Assembly (NCBI GenBank): GCA_016124585.1
Contig: WGNL01000021.1
Coordinates: forward strand, 124,001 to 188,000
Direction of reading: 5' to 3'
DNA: 64,000 nucleotides
DNA from: Bacteroidota bacterium
GTDB taxonomy: Bacteria > Bacteroidota > Bacteroidia > Chitinophagales > Saprospiraceae
Below the pieces are notes generated by a model. It did no database searches. It had not been told where the DNA came from and saw nothing but the letters and a program-made list of their open reading frames with translations. This document shows positions 8,596 through 17,684 of the stretch, piece by piece (within the stretch, counting starts at the first letter, position 1; every line of letters starts with the position of its first letter). A program made the position numbers and the translations under genes.

Positions 8596-8620
8596 GTTGC
8601 ACCATCTGGTGCAACTACCC
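8596..8620. promoter_or_regulatory. 20-bp palindrome upstream of HTH gene, operator-like (copy 2)
   Basis: GTTGCACCA-TC-TGGTGCAAC followed by TACCC, ending 60 bases before the ATG at 8681. Arms and TACCC flank are identical to 7116-7140; only the two central bases differ. Confidence 0.6.
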
Positions 8621-8680
8621 TGCGTTTTTCCCTCCGCCTACTTTTGCTTTCACTTTTCACACCATTTCATTTTTCATCGC

Positions 8681-8923
8681 ATGTCCGACGAGCAGTTCAA
8701 ACAAATCATCCAGCGCCTCGATGCCCTCCGACAACTGCTGGATGCAGGCGACCAGCACAACGAGTTGCTTGACAACAGCGACATCATCCGGCTGCTCAAA
8801 ATCAGTAAGAACACCGCCGCAGCCTGGCGAGACAAAGGCATGTTGCCTTTCACCAAAATCGGGAAGAAAATCTACTACCAGCACAGCGAAATCCGGTACC
8901 TGCTAAGGCGACGGAGAAGGTAG
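8681..8923 (+). CDS. Small helix-turn-helix (HTH_17) DNA-binding protein
   Basis: 80 residues from the ATG at 8681. N-terminal helix (QFKQIIQRLDALRQLLDAG), then the HTH core LLDNSDIIRLLKISKNTAAAWRDKGMLPFTKIGKKIYYQHSEIRYLL, the same MerR/excisionase-like winged HTH as the 7188 product but distinctly diverged, and a basic RRRRR tail. Preceded by copy 2 of the shared palindrome. It is followed after 57 bases by the VirE-N/DUF3987 pair, so it probably heads that operon. Confidence 0.88.
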   Translation: MSDEQFKQIIQRLDALRQLLDAGDQHNELLDNSDIIRLLKISKNTAAAWRDKGMLPFTKIGKKIYYQHSEIRYLLRRRRR

Positions 8924-8980
8924 CTAAATGGAGAGTACAACTCAAATCTCATTAACTCATAATTCAAAACTAATCTTGCC

Positions 8981-9601
8981 ATGACCACTGTATCCATTTT
9001 CCGCAACAACCAACTGACCTCCAACCGCCCGCTCCTGACCGTTCTCAACCACATCCTTCACGGAACGGAACGGGAAATCGTCGAAAATTACCGCCAACTC
9101 CTTTGGGACGGCAAGGACGATTGGGCAGACCAACTGCTGCTGCACCTGCAATACTTCACGCCCGCCGGACAATTTCACACCATCCGCCACAAGGACAACC
9201 TGATGCAGTACACCCGCCTCGTGATGCTGGAAACCCGCCCAATGCGAGAAGGCGAATTGGCAGAGGCACGGAAAACAATCATCGCTGAACAATATGCCTA
9301 TGCTTGTTTCAGTCACATTGCAGGCAACGCTTTGGTGCTTTTCGTGCCTGTTGAAACGGAGGCACACCAGCACCAAAGGACATTCAACCGAGTCTATCAA
9401 TACTTCGCCGAAACGGTTGGACTTTCGCTCACTTCTGCTGGGTTTCGGGTCACGGACGGTTGTTACTATTCCTCCGACCCCGACACGTTTATCAACGCCG
9501 ACGCCGTGCCGTTTCCCTTGCAGCCCAAGCCCGTTTCCCCGCCTCCCGCTCCCAACGCTGCCGTGCTTCCAGCTACATCGGTAGCCGCTCTTTTTGTTTG
9601 A
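8981..9601 (+). CDS. BT4734/VirE N-terminal-like protein
   Basis: 206 residues. The stretch FFTPAGQF.. to YTRLVMLE and the later FVPVETEAHQHQRTFNRVYQYF.. VGLSLTSAG..RV.. YYSSDP follow, in order, the pattern of the BT4734-like/VirE-N domain that also begins the next gene (GNFNGGRTLEHLVEYTQLVILDFDKL ... SRLCFLSHDPEAW). It lacks the acidic LDFDK motif, having VMLETRP instead, so it is a degenerate, possibly inactive paralogue. The tail is rich in Pro and Ala. It is followed 22 bases later by the DUF3987 gene. Confidence 0.7.
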   Translation: MTTVSIFRNNQLTSNRPLLTVLNHILHGTEREIVENYRQLLWDGKDDWADQLLLHLQYFTPAGQFHTIRHKDNLMQYTRLVMLETRPMREGELAEARKTIIAEQYAYACFSHIAGNALVLFVPVETEAHQHQRTFNRVYQYFAETVGLSLTSAGFRVTDGCYYSSDPDTFINADAVPFPLQPKPVSPPPAPNAAVLPATSVAALFV

Positions 9602-9623
9602 CCCCATTGACCAACGACCAGCC

Positions 9624-11906
9624 ATGCAACAACTCACACTTTTTTACCATTTCACCAAGGTCGCCGGGCACCGCAGCCTGGAGCAAATCATCGAGGCGAT
9701 TAAGGGCAACCACTTCAAGGCCGAGGTTGCCCAAATCCGCCTTGCGCTCCAACGGAGCAACAAGCCAAAAGCCGACAAGCTCAAGAAGCTGTTGCCCGCT
9801 TTTACGCCTTCCGGTAACTTCAACGGCGGTCGCACCCTCGAACACCTCGTCGAATACACGCAGTTGGTCATCCTCGATTTTGACAAGCTGGAAAAAAGTC
9901 AGTTGGAAGGTATAAAAAAGGAAGCCCGGCAAGACCGCTTCGCCTCCGCCGGGTTCACCTCGCCAAGCGGCTGCGGCTACAAGCTCATCGCCCGGGTGGA
10001 CAGCGCCAAGGAACACCATGAAGCTGCTTTTCGGCAAGTTGCCAAATACTACACCGAACTACTCTCCCCCCACATGGGGGGAGCCGGAGGGGGGCTTGAC
10101 CGTTCCGGCAAGGACATCACTCGCCTTTGCTTCCTCTCCCACGACCCGGAAGCTTGGTTCGACTTCGGCAAGGAAGTTTTTCCTGTCCTAATCATTGAAG
10201 CTGATACTTCCGTTTCAACACCTGCCGAAAGGAGAACAACTGCTGCAAATGGACAACCCGCAGCCAGAAAAAATCCATCCTCATCGCACGTTGAGCTGCA
10301 AGGGATATTTGCTGAGACGCAAAACCACTCCGATTACGCCGAAGGCAACCGAAACAACTTCCTCTACCTGTTTGCCAACAACGCCAACCGCTCCGGTGTC
10401 GCCGAGGCTGACACTCTCGATTTTGCTTTGGAAAACTTCTCCGACCTCCCTCGCCGGGAAGTTATTGCCAGCGTCGCCAGCGCCTATAAGCACCATGCTG
10501 TCGAGCATGGTGCATCATCCCAGAAGGGAACTTCCACCGAGGAATTTTACACCCAACTCCACAACACCCCCATCTTCCCGGACGAGATTTTCCCCGACCT
10601 GCCCGCCTTGCTCCTTGAGCCTTGCGCCCTGCTGGAAGACACACGAGAGCGGGACGTGTTCCTCACCGCCGCCATTTCCATCCTTTCCGGCTGCATCCCC
10701 GCCACGAAGGGCGTTTACGACCGCCGGGAATTTTACCCGAACCTCTATTCCTTCATACTTGCACCGCCCGCCAGCAGCAAGTCCGTGATGACTTTCGCCA
10801 AGCACCTCGGCAACGGGCTTCACAAATCGCTCAAAGAGCAGAGCAAAACCGCCTTCGACAAGTACAAAAAAGACCTCATCGAGTACAACCGCCGCCAAAG
10901 CCGATTGCTGAAGAGCAAAAAAACAGCGGCGCTTTTTGAAGCTACGGAAGAAAACGAGCCTGTAAAACCACCTGTAAAACTCCTTTTCATCCCCGCCAAC
11001 ACCAGTGCCGCCATGTTCCGTCAGCACCTCGCCGACAACGGCGGCTCCGGCATCCTCTGCGAAACGGAAGCCGATACCCTTGGAAATGTTTTACAGCAAG
11101 ACTGGGGCAAATACTCCGACTTGATGCGAAAATGCTTCAGCCACGAGGACGATGCCAATTCCCGCAAGTCCGTCGTCGAGTTCATGGAACTGGAGTCGCC
11201 CCGGCTCTCCATTGCCCTGTCCGGCACACCGAACCAGGTCCTGCGACTAATTCCTTCGAGCGAAGACGGTTTGTTTTCCCGTTTCCTGTTCTACATCTTC
11301 GCCGTGAAACCGCATTGGCGGGACGTGTCGCCGCAACAGGGAAGCGTCAACCTGACGGAATACTTTCGGGAGAAATCCCAAGAGGTCGTCGAAATGTACA
11401 ACTTCCTTGCCGCCCACCCGACCGAGTTTCACTTCTCCCGCACCCAGTGGACGCACCATTTCGAAACCTTCCAACGGTTGTTGAAAGAAACCTTCTTGCT
11501 CAACGGTGACGATGCACTGGCTTCCGTTTTCCGTATGGGCGTCATCTTTTTCCGCATGGCGATGACCTTTTCGGCGCTCCGAAAGTTCGAGCGGCGAGAC
11601 ACCACTACCGTTATTTATTGTTCGGAAACCGATTACGAAACCGTTCAAAAGTTGGCAAACGTATTCATCCAGCACACCCTTTTTTTGCTCGAAAAGCTGC
11701 CCAAGACCGGAACGGCAGCCTTCAACAACCTGCCCAACAACAAGCGGCTGTTCATTGAAAATCTGCCGCCTGAATTTCGCAGAAAAGATGCCGTGGAGGT
11801 GGGAGAACGCTACGGAGTGAGCCGGGCTACTGTGGACAGGATGCTGGAAACCTTTACTGGCAGTTATTTTGACTGCGCCCAGCATGGCGTTTATTCCAAG
11901 CGGTGA
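9624..11906 (+). CDS. VirE-N/DUF3987 primase-helicase-like protein
   Basis: 760 residues from the ATG at 9624. Residues 1-190 form a BT4734/VirE-N domain (TQLVILDFDKLEKSQL; DITRLCFLSHDPEAWF). DUF3987 spans about 300-660, with an atypical P-loop APPASSKS near 379 and the family motif LCETEADTLGNVLQQDWGKY. A C-terminal winged HTH ends the protein (EVGERYGVSRATVDRMLETF). Such proteins are replication/primase-type genes of Bacteroidota mobile elements. An 11-residue segment near residues 147-158 (SPHMGGAGGG) is encoded by a GC-rich palindrome that looks like an in-frame insertion. High GC like the rest of the left arm. Confidence 0.88.
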   Translation: MQQLTLFYHFTKVAGHRSLEQIIEAIKGNHFKAEVAQIRLALQRSNKPKADKLKKLLPAFTPSGNFNGGRTLEHLVEYTQLVILDFDKLEKSQLEGIKKEARQDRFASAGFTSPSGCGYKLIARVDSAKEHHEAAFRQVAKYYTELLSPHMGGAGGGLDRSGKDITRLCFLSHDPEAWFDFGKEVFPVLIIEADTSVSTPAERRTTAANGQPAARKNPSSSHVELQGIFAETQNHSDYAEGNRNNFLYLFANNANRSGVAEADTLDFALENFSDLPRREVIASVASAYKHHAVEHGASSQKGTSTEEFYTQLHNTPIFPDEIFPDLPALLLEPCALLEDTRERDVFLTAAISILSGCIPATKGVYDRREFYPNLYSFILAPPASSKSVMTFAKHLGNGLHKSLKEQSKTAFDKYKKDLIEYNRRQSRLLKSKKTAALFEATEENEPVKPPVKLLFIPANTSAAMFRQHLADNGGSGILCETEADTLGNVLQQDWGKYSDLMRKCFSHEDDANSRKSVVEFMELESPRLSIALSGTPNQVLRLIPSSEDGLFSRFLFYIFAVKPHWRDVSPQQGSVNLTEYFREKSQEVVEMYNFLAAHPTEFHFSRTQWTHHFETFQRLLKETFLLNGDDALASVFRMGVIFFRMAMTFSALRKFERRDTTTVIYCSETDYETVQKLANVFIQHTLFLLEKLPKTGTAAFNNLPNNKRLFIENLPPEFRRKDAVEVGERYGVSRATVDRMLETFTGSYFDCAQHGVYSKR
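10064..10098. repeat. GC-rich palindrome inserted in frame in the DUF3987 gene
   Basis: CTCCCCCCA-CA-TGGGGGGAG (10064-10083) followed by CCGGAGGGGGG. It interrupts an otherwise conserved stretch (YYTEL ... DRSGKDITRLCFLSHDP) and keeps the frame. Related poly-C/poly-G palindromes lie at 21563-21673. Confidence 0.6.
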
Positions 11907-11968
11907 GAAAATGAGAATTTTGAGAAAGTTGAGAATTTCTCGGTTTTCTCAACTTTCTCATTTTCTCA
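11904..11968. terminator. Long hairpin after the DUF3987 gene
   Basis: The 23-base right arm (11946-11968) is complementary to the left text TGAGAAAATGAGAA...AGTTGAGAA starting at the stop codon, with a 9-base bulge. It separates the converging DUF3987 and lectin-protein genes and probably acts as a two-way terminator. No clean T-run. Confidence 0.5.
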
Positions 11969-12029
11969 GGGTGAACTTCACATCCTGAAGAATGGCTTGA
12001 CAGGAGTGATAGAATGATGAACCATTTCG

Positions 12030-15000
12030 TCAAAACCTCGCCACCACCAGTCTTTTCGATTGCGCCCTTCCCAATCGAACGACCGACACGGAATAGATGC
12101 CATCCACAAACTTGCTTCTATCCAACCGGATTGGAAGTATCTTATCCTTTACTTCGGCAAAATGTTCTGTGTAAATCACTTCCCCCAAGGTGTTGGCGAT
12201 GATGACATCAACTTCTTTACCTAAAAAACGCTTCATATAAAGCCTTACTTCATCACTAGCTGGATTTGGGAAAATGATGAAATCTGAATCAGGTTGGAAC
12301 AAGACGGTATCCCTGTTAGAGTACTCAAAGCTTCCATCTTGGTAATTGATTTTAAGACGGTAAATATTTGCTCCTTCAAATGGATTCCTGTCTATGTCTC
12401 GATAGAGTTTATTATCCATGGCAGGGTCAATCTCGACCGTAGAGATAATTGGCTCGAAGCTCACCCCGTCGGCAGAACGTTCGATAATGTAATCATGAAC
12501 ACCATTTTGTGAACGGTTGAGCCATTGGATGTCCACATTCATATTGGCGTTGCCATTTGCGCCAAAATAAATCAAGTTATTGGAACCATTCCCTCCAGAA
12601 AAATTATTGCCTAAGCATCCAAATATCTGTACCTCTGCCATAGCCAGAAACGCTTGGCCAACCAGTTGTACCCTGACATAACGTCCTGAGTGCTCAAGGG
12701 AAATTGTAGTTGGAATACCTACCTGACCGCCCTGATAATAGGATGAAACCCCTGGTTGAGTTAAAGTGCTAGTAAGATTGGTTGAAGTAAATGGCACATC
12801 TGATACCAATACATAGAAGTTACTCAGGTATTGTTGACAACAGTCTGTCCGATTCCAGATGTTGACATATTTGAGGTCATATTTTTTACCTAAATCAATT
12901 TGCCACCAGGCATTGTCCTCCCATTCAGTATGCGAAATGGAATAATCCAACCAAAAATTTCCACTGGTATTTCCATCTTTTGCTCTGCTTGCGACGGCAT
13001 TGAAACGGTCGCTTGATTGCGAAGCCAGTCCGTTCAGGGAAAGGTTGATGAGTTGGGCACAGCCGGAAGGTTGGCTTTCTTCTATCACATTTACATTGAA
13101 CGAACACGTGGATTGGTTGCCACAATTGTCAGTATAGGAATATGCAACTTCATGCTGACCAACTGAGAAGAAACCTCCTGACGAGGGACCACTTGTTTGC
13201 GTTCCAATCAATCCATTACCAGTTCCACCGCTTGGATTACAAGTGATTTCCAAAATATATGGTTTTGATACCCAGATATTGTAATCTGCCCATTTACCGA
13301 GCGTCCACCCCTCCATCACAGTATAGTTTTCCGGGAAACCATTACCATTGTTTGGTTCACCTGCATTCCAATTAGAATAAACCAAATTGGTTCCATCCAC
13401 CCATTTGAAAATGCCCTCACTGTCTTTGTCTGATAAACCAATATAGGCAGCGTTGCCATATCCTAAATGGTCAGCGATATACTGGTTTTCTGCTGCTGAC
13501 TTTATTGTTGCCAGCTGCCCTCCTTTCGCAATGCAATCCAACCGTGCATTATCCCACTGCTTTGAATTCGTAGAAAGATAGTACAAGCTTCCGCCAAACT
13601 CGCCCATCAACGTAAAACCTGGAATAGCAGTAGGGATGCATCCCACCCCGCCATTGCAGGAGGAACTAGCCAGCGGGACAGTGAAATTCAAGTTGGTGCC
13701 TGCTGTGCCAGTTGGCACTATTACTTCAATGTCGGGAGGGCAAGTCAATGTAATACCGCCGGAGGGCACAACTCCAACACATTGGCAGTTGCTGTTAATC
13801 ATATCATTGACGGTATTGGGGTTGCCATCGTTGCAGGGCGTGCCGGGTTCGGGCCCTGGGCAAGTATCGTTGTAGTCGCAAGTGCCATCGTTGTCGCTGT
13901 CCTCAAAGGTACCTGCGCAGGTGCAGTCGCTTTGCACTACATCGTTGGTGGTGCAGTTGTCGTTGTCATCGCATTGGTCGCCGATATTTAAGTTGAGGAT
14001 CGGGCAGTTAGGCCCGCTGGTGCCACCGCCGCAGGTACAATCGTTCTGAATAGTTTCTCCTGTTGTGTTTGGGTCGCCATCATCACAGGTATCGCCAAAG
14101 TTGGCCTGCAAAGCCGGGCAATTGTAAATTGGCGTTCCGCCGCCGCAATTGCAATCGGGTTGAATGGTTTCTCCGGTCGTGTTCGGGTCGCCGTCATCAC
14201 AGGAGGTGCCAGGGTTTGGGCCATTGGGACAAATATCATCAGTATCGCAAATCCCATCGTTGTCGCTGTCCTGGAATGTCCCGGCACAGCCACATCCTGG
14301 CTGGATTTGGTCATTGATGGTACAAGGGTCTCCGTCGTTGCAAGGCGACCCGATGGCACTTGTCGCTTGCGGGTCATTGTCATCGCAGTCCATGTTTGTG
14401 CAAACTCCGTCACCATCCGCATCGCCGATGCCCGTGCAGTTGGTCGGCGTTCCTACACATTGGCAGTTGGAATTTATTTGGTCGTTGACGGTCGTCGGGT
14501 CAGTGTCATTGCAGGGCGAGCCGGGTTCGGGGCCGCCGGGACAGAGGTCATTGGCATCGCAGGTACCGTCGTTGTCTGCATCCTGAAAAGTACCAGCACA
14601 AGTGCAATCTGATTGCACCAAGTCGTTTCCGGTGCATGCATCACCATCGTTGCAAGGGTCGCCAATGTTTAGCCCAAGTGCCGGGCAATCCACCAACGTT
14701 CCAGCACAATCGCAGCCGTTCGCCAAAATCACGTCATTGACGGTGTTTGGATTGCCATCATCGCAAGTGGTGCCGGGCGTGGTTGGCAGGTTCGGGTTGC
14801 TGTCGTCACAGTCGCTCTGGTCAGCAACATAACCAGTTGGTTGTTCGCAGTCCAGCACCGAAACGCTTGGGTCTCCTTTCCCGTCGTTGTCCGTGTCGGA
14901 ATACCAGGTTTCAAGGGTAGATGTTGGATTCAACAGCACGTTTTCCACCAATGCCGGGTCAAAATCATTGAACTGCTCTCCCAGCACATTGTTGATACTG

Positions 15001-15446
15001 GCTGTGCCAAAAATGGAGTTGACGAATGGCGTACCAGTCACCAGTTCAAAGTCCCCACCGCAAATGTTTCCGTTGAAAAGCGAAATGGTCAAGACAGGCA
15101 GAGGCGTATTAGCCATTATATTCTGATTCACGTTCGTCGCAGCAGCCGTGAACTTTTGGTAAAAGAACCCATCGCCGCCATCCAGTGCCGTTCCGTCCAG
15201 TGCAAATTGGAAAGCAGACTGGTTCTGTATTCCAGTGATGACCCCATTGCCCAAATCAGTACCCCACCGAATGGTGAACACCTGGCTGTTCCAAATATTG
15301 AAAGGTGGGGCAGCGTAATCAGAACTGGCTTTGTAACTGACCAATAATGTCTGGGAAACTGGATTGCTCAAGGAAATGTCTATTGTCGCAAAAGCGGTAT
15401 TTCCGAAAAGAAAAAGGACAAAGATGAAGGTAATGAATCTGGACAT
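12030..15446 (-). CDS. Large T9SS-secreted protein with Asp-rich repeats, C-type lectin and fucolectin domains
   Basis: 1138 residues from ATG 15446 (signal peptide MSRFITFIFVLFLFGNTAFA). In order: a cohesin-like N-terminal domain (20-180); about 375 residues of Cys/Asp-rich, calcium-binding MopE/thrombospondin-3-like repeats (DTDNDGKGD, DADNDGTCD, DSDNDGICD); the first half of a HYR domain (LTCPPDIEV, near 570); a C-type lectin domain (about 609-737, with QLATIKSAAENQYI, GEPNNG and KWADYN); the second half of the HYR domain (GQHEVAYSYTDNCGNQSTC); an F5/8-type C or fucolectin domain (about 795-950, WWQIDLG, IWNRTDCCQQ); and a type A T9SS sorting domain (FPNPASDEV ... GIYSVSVV). A surface adhesin or glycan-binding role is inferred. 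It is probably followed in transcription by nothing; the next gene converges. Confidence 0.92.
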   Translation of the reverse strand: MSRFITFIFVLFLFGNTAFATIDISLSNPVSQTLLVSYKASSDYAAPPFNIWNSQVFTIRWGTDLGNGVITGIQNQSAFQFALDGTALDGGDGFFYQKFTAAATNVNQNIMANTPLPVLTISLFNGNICGGDFELVTGTPFVNSIFGTASINNVLGEQFNDFDPALVENVLLNPTSTLETWYSDTDNDGKGDPSVSVLDCEQPTGYVADQSDCDDSNPNLPTTPGTTCDDGNPNTVNDVILANGCDCAGTLVDCPALGLNIGDPCNDGDACTGNDLVQSDCTCAGTFQDADNDGTCDANDLCPGGPEPGSPCNDTDPTTVNDQINSNCQCVGTPTNCTGIGDADGDGVCTNMDCDDNDPQATSAIGSPCNDGDPCTINDQIQPGCGCAGTFQDSDNDGICDTDDICPNGPNPGTSCDDGDPNTTGETIQPDCNCGGGTPIYNCPALQANFGDTCDDGDPNTTGETIQNDCTCGGGTSGPNCPILNLNIGDQCDDNDNCTTNDVVQSDCTCAGTFEDSDNDGTCDYNDTCPGPEPGTPCNDGNPNTVNDMINSNCQCVGVVPSGGITLTCPPDIEVIVPTGTAGTNLNFTVPLASSSCNGGVGCIPTAIPGFTLMGEFGGSLYYLSTNSKQWDNARLDCIAKGGQLATIKSAAENQYIADHLGYGNAAYIGLSDKDSEGIFKWVDGTNLVYSNWNAGEPNNGNGFPENYTVMEGWTLGKWADYNIWVSKPYILEITCNPSGGTGNGLIGTQTSGPSSGGFFSVGQHEVAYSYTDNCGNQSTCSFNVNVIEESQPSGCAQLINLSLNGLASQSSDRFNAVASRAKDGNTSGNFWLDYSISHTEWEDNAWWQIDLGKKYDLKYVNIWNRTDCCQQYLSNFYVLVSDVPFTSTNLTSTLTQPGVSSYYQGGQVGIPTTISLEHSGRYVRVQLVGQAFLAMAEVQIFGCLGNNFSGGNGSNNLIYFGANGNANMNVDIQWLNRSQNGVHDYIIERSADGVSFEPIISTVEIDPAMDNKLYRDIDRNPFEGANIYRLKINYQDGSFEYSNRDTVLFQPDSDFIIFPNPASDEVRLYMKRFLGKEVDVIIANTLGEVIYTEHFAEVKDKILPIRLDRSKFVDGIYSVSVVRLGRAQSKRLVVARF

Positions 15447-15504
15447 AGTGTTGTTTTTTATGTTAAAAATCAAGGGGCATGAATCTATTATTTATCCTAC
15501 TATT

Positions 15505-17385
15505 TCACGGCAACGTCACCATCAGCACAAACGTCGGCGACAAAGCAATCAGGTTTGCTGGTGCTGAAAACACTGGCAATGAAATCCAATTCACATCCGT
15601 CCCCGCCCCCGCATACTTTACCGAACCATCCAAGTTCACATCTTCCCGAAAATATCCTTGCATGGGGAAAGTTGGCGAAAAAGCCGTATTCGCCGGGTTG
15701 GTAAACACCTTCGCTGACACCGCATTCACATCGGTTCCGCTTCCGGCATATACCACTTTACCATCCCCGTTGGCATCGCCGGACCACAATAGCAGTTTGC
15801 CGCCAATATTAGCTTGGGCATCCGTTCCAAAAGTAGCGACCGAACCATCCGTAAAGTCCAAAACCAACGGCACAGAGCCAATGGCGACAGGCACCTTCGT
15901 GCCAACGCCGATGTGATTTCGGTGACGTATCACGACATAGTAATCTTCAGCCGGGGCACCAGGAAAAGTGAGCGGCGAAAAACCGTCTGTATCTACGATG
16001 TCGCCGTCCCGCTGGAGAAGGGCGGCACGGCTGTAAAGCGTTTGCCCTGAGTGGGCTTTATCCCGCAGCTCCACCAATATCCAATCCACGATGGCATCGT
16101 TACCAGTGGTGGCAAAGACGCTCAAAGCCACGCTTTCTGTACCTGTATGCGCATAGCCAAGCGTGGATGTATAGGGCTGAACGAGCGGGATGAGGCTCAG
16201 TTGTCGAAGGTCGTCTTTCATCAGGCCGCTGCTGGCGTCGTAATTGCCGAGGAGCAGGACTTTGGCTGCAAGCTGTGAGCCGCCCTGTATCAAATCCGGC
16301 GTGAAGGTGATTTCCAAATCGAAGGGCGGCTTGTCCTCCACGTTGTTGACGCTGTCACGGGCGATGATGAGAATGCGGTAGGTCTTGCCGAGGGTGGCAG
16401 GTAAAAGGCCTGCCGTCGTATCCACTTCCACGAGCCAGGGCTTGTAATCGCCTCCATCTTCGCTGGTGAACAGGGTGTAGTTTTTCAGGCCGGAGCCGAT
16501 GTCCGTTCCAGACCAATGAAGGAGCAAGTGATGGGCATCCGGTGCAGTGACGGTTGGGGAAACGGTGCTGATGGGTGCATCAGCATCCACGGTGAGCAAA
16601 ACCATAGGCGTGGGGATGGGGTCTTGGCCATCGAAGACTATGCTGACGGTAGGCTCGATGGTTTCAAAGGTATGGGAACTGGGCTTGGGGCGGATGGTGA
16701 AATTCATAAATGCCTGCCCGCTCCCGGTATTGGCATCGTTGGGAGGCAGAAAGCCTGCCATGGGGTCATTGGTGGGCTGCCCGGTGAGGGTATCTATGGA
16801 TTGAAACACATAGCTCACCTGTTTCAAGGCAGGCAGCAACTGCATATCCACCTGCACATTAACGCCTACCTGCGCACCTGTATGCAACAGCTTGCTGTAC
16901 TGCTGCAAGCCCTGCTGCATGGTTTGGTACACCGGCCCGAAACCAAAATCCCCCAGTTCAAAAGCGGTCAAATCTTCCGTGCTGCCAAACTGCAACGTGA
17001 CCTCCACCCTGGCTGCCGGGGCGGTGGCGGTGGAAAGGTTCTCAAAATGTACCACAAAGGGCAGCAACTGGTCTTTGCGTATCCAGCCTTCCGGCCCTAC
17101 GGCATCGGGTGGGATGATGTCGTTGGGGTCTTGAGAGCCGTAGAGGGGGATGTCAGGATTACATGGTTTTTGGCCAGGACAACCACACCGGGGCTGGCAT
17201 TTACAAGAAGCTGGTACTTTAGAAACGCATTTCCAATGACAAAGTATATCCCCATTTGGCATGGTATCGCAGACAAATTTATTTTCCATGCAATCCGGAC
17301 AATCGGGAGGGCCGCATTGCTCTTGGCTGAATGCAGAACAGGCAAAACAGAATGCCAAAGATGTTATGAGTAGTATTTTTTTCAT
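15505..17385 (-). CDS. Secreted multidomain protein with two dockerin-like calcium loops
   Basis: 626 residues. The signal peptide is MKKILLITSLAFCFACSAFSQ. A short Cys-rich segment (about 23-75, twelve or more Cys including CGPPDCPDC and CKCQPRCGC) precedes beta-rich Ig/fibronectin-like domains (FVVHFENLSTATAPAARVEV; YTLFTSEDGGDYKPW). The C-terminus has two repeats with EF-hand-like loops, DANGDGK...AGSGTDVN and DVNLDGS...AGAGTDVN, a recurrent C-terminal module of secreted Bacteroidota proteins. No typical T9SS sorting domain is seen. It lies 58 bases upstream of the lectin gene in the same direction and is probably co-transcribed with it. Function unknown; extracellular location inferred. 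Confidence 0.82.
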   Translation of the reverse strand: MKKILLITSLAFCFACSAFSQEQCGPPDCPDCMENKFVCDTMPNGDILCHWKCVSKVPASCKCQPRCGCPGQKPCNPDIPLYGSQDPNDIIPPDAVGPEGWIRKDQLLPFVVHFENLSTATAPAARVEVTLQFGSTEDLTAFELGDFGFGPVYQTMQQGLQQYSKLLHTGAQVGVNVQVDMQLLPALKQVSYVFQSIDTLTGQPTNDPMAGFLPPNDANTGSGQAFMNFTIRPKPSSHTFETIEPTVSIVFDGQDPIPTPMVLLTVDADAPISTVSPTVTAPDAHHLLLHWSGTDIGSGLKNYTLFTSEDGGDYKPWLVEVDTTAGLLPATLGKTYRILIIARDSVNNVEDKPPFDLEITFTPDLIQGGSQLAAKVLLLGNYDASSGLMKDDLRQLSLIPLVQPYTSTLGYAHTGTESVALSVFATTGNDAIVDWILVELRDKAHSGQTLYSRAALLQRDGDIVDTDGFSPLTFPGAPAEDYYVVIRHRNHIGVGTKVPVAIGSVPLVLDFTDGSVATFGTDAQANIGGKLLLWSGDANGDGKVVYAGSGTDVNAVSAKVFTNPANTAFSPTFPMQGYFREDVNLDGSVKYAGAGTDVNWISLPVFSAPANLIALSPTFVLMVTLP

Positions 17386-17472
17386 GTCAGTGTTTGTTTA
17401 TGCTTTGGTGGTTTTGGTGGGTAGGAGGCGAGCCAAAATGTCAAAGATGTTATGAGTAGTATTTTTTTCATG
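17356..17472. repeat. Direct repeat: duplicated 5' end of the 17385 gene
   Basis: The 31 bases 17356-17386, covering the start codon and first ten codons of the minus-strand gene, recur exactly at 17442-17472, 86 bases upstream, and the flank stays similar for about 15 more bases. The rest of the 17386-17684 gap shows no gene. Confidence 0.8.
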
Positions 17473-17684
17473 ACAGTGCTTGTTTAGGATTTGGCGGTTT
17501 TAAGAGGTGTGGTCGCAAGAGTCGCAGCGCTCAACTCTTGTTCAAACTGGTGCTAAGACTTCTAACAACGTAAATCACAAATAGCTCTTTTTCAGCCAGT
17601 TATAAATTTCGTTGTTTCTCGCAGAACGATGGTAGATAGTCTTTTACTTGAACCAACTTGTGTCATCGGTTCCGGTTCTTATTA

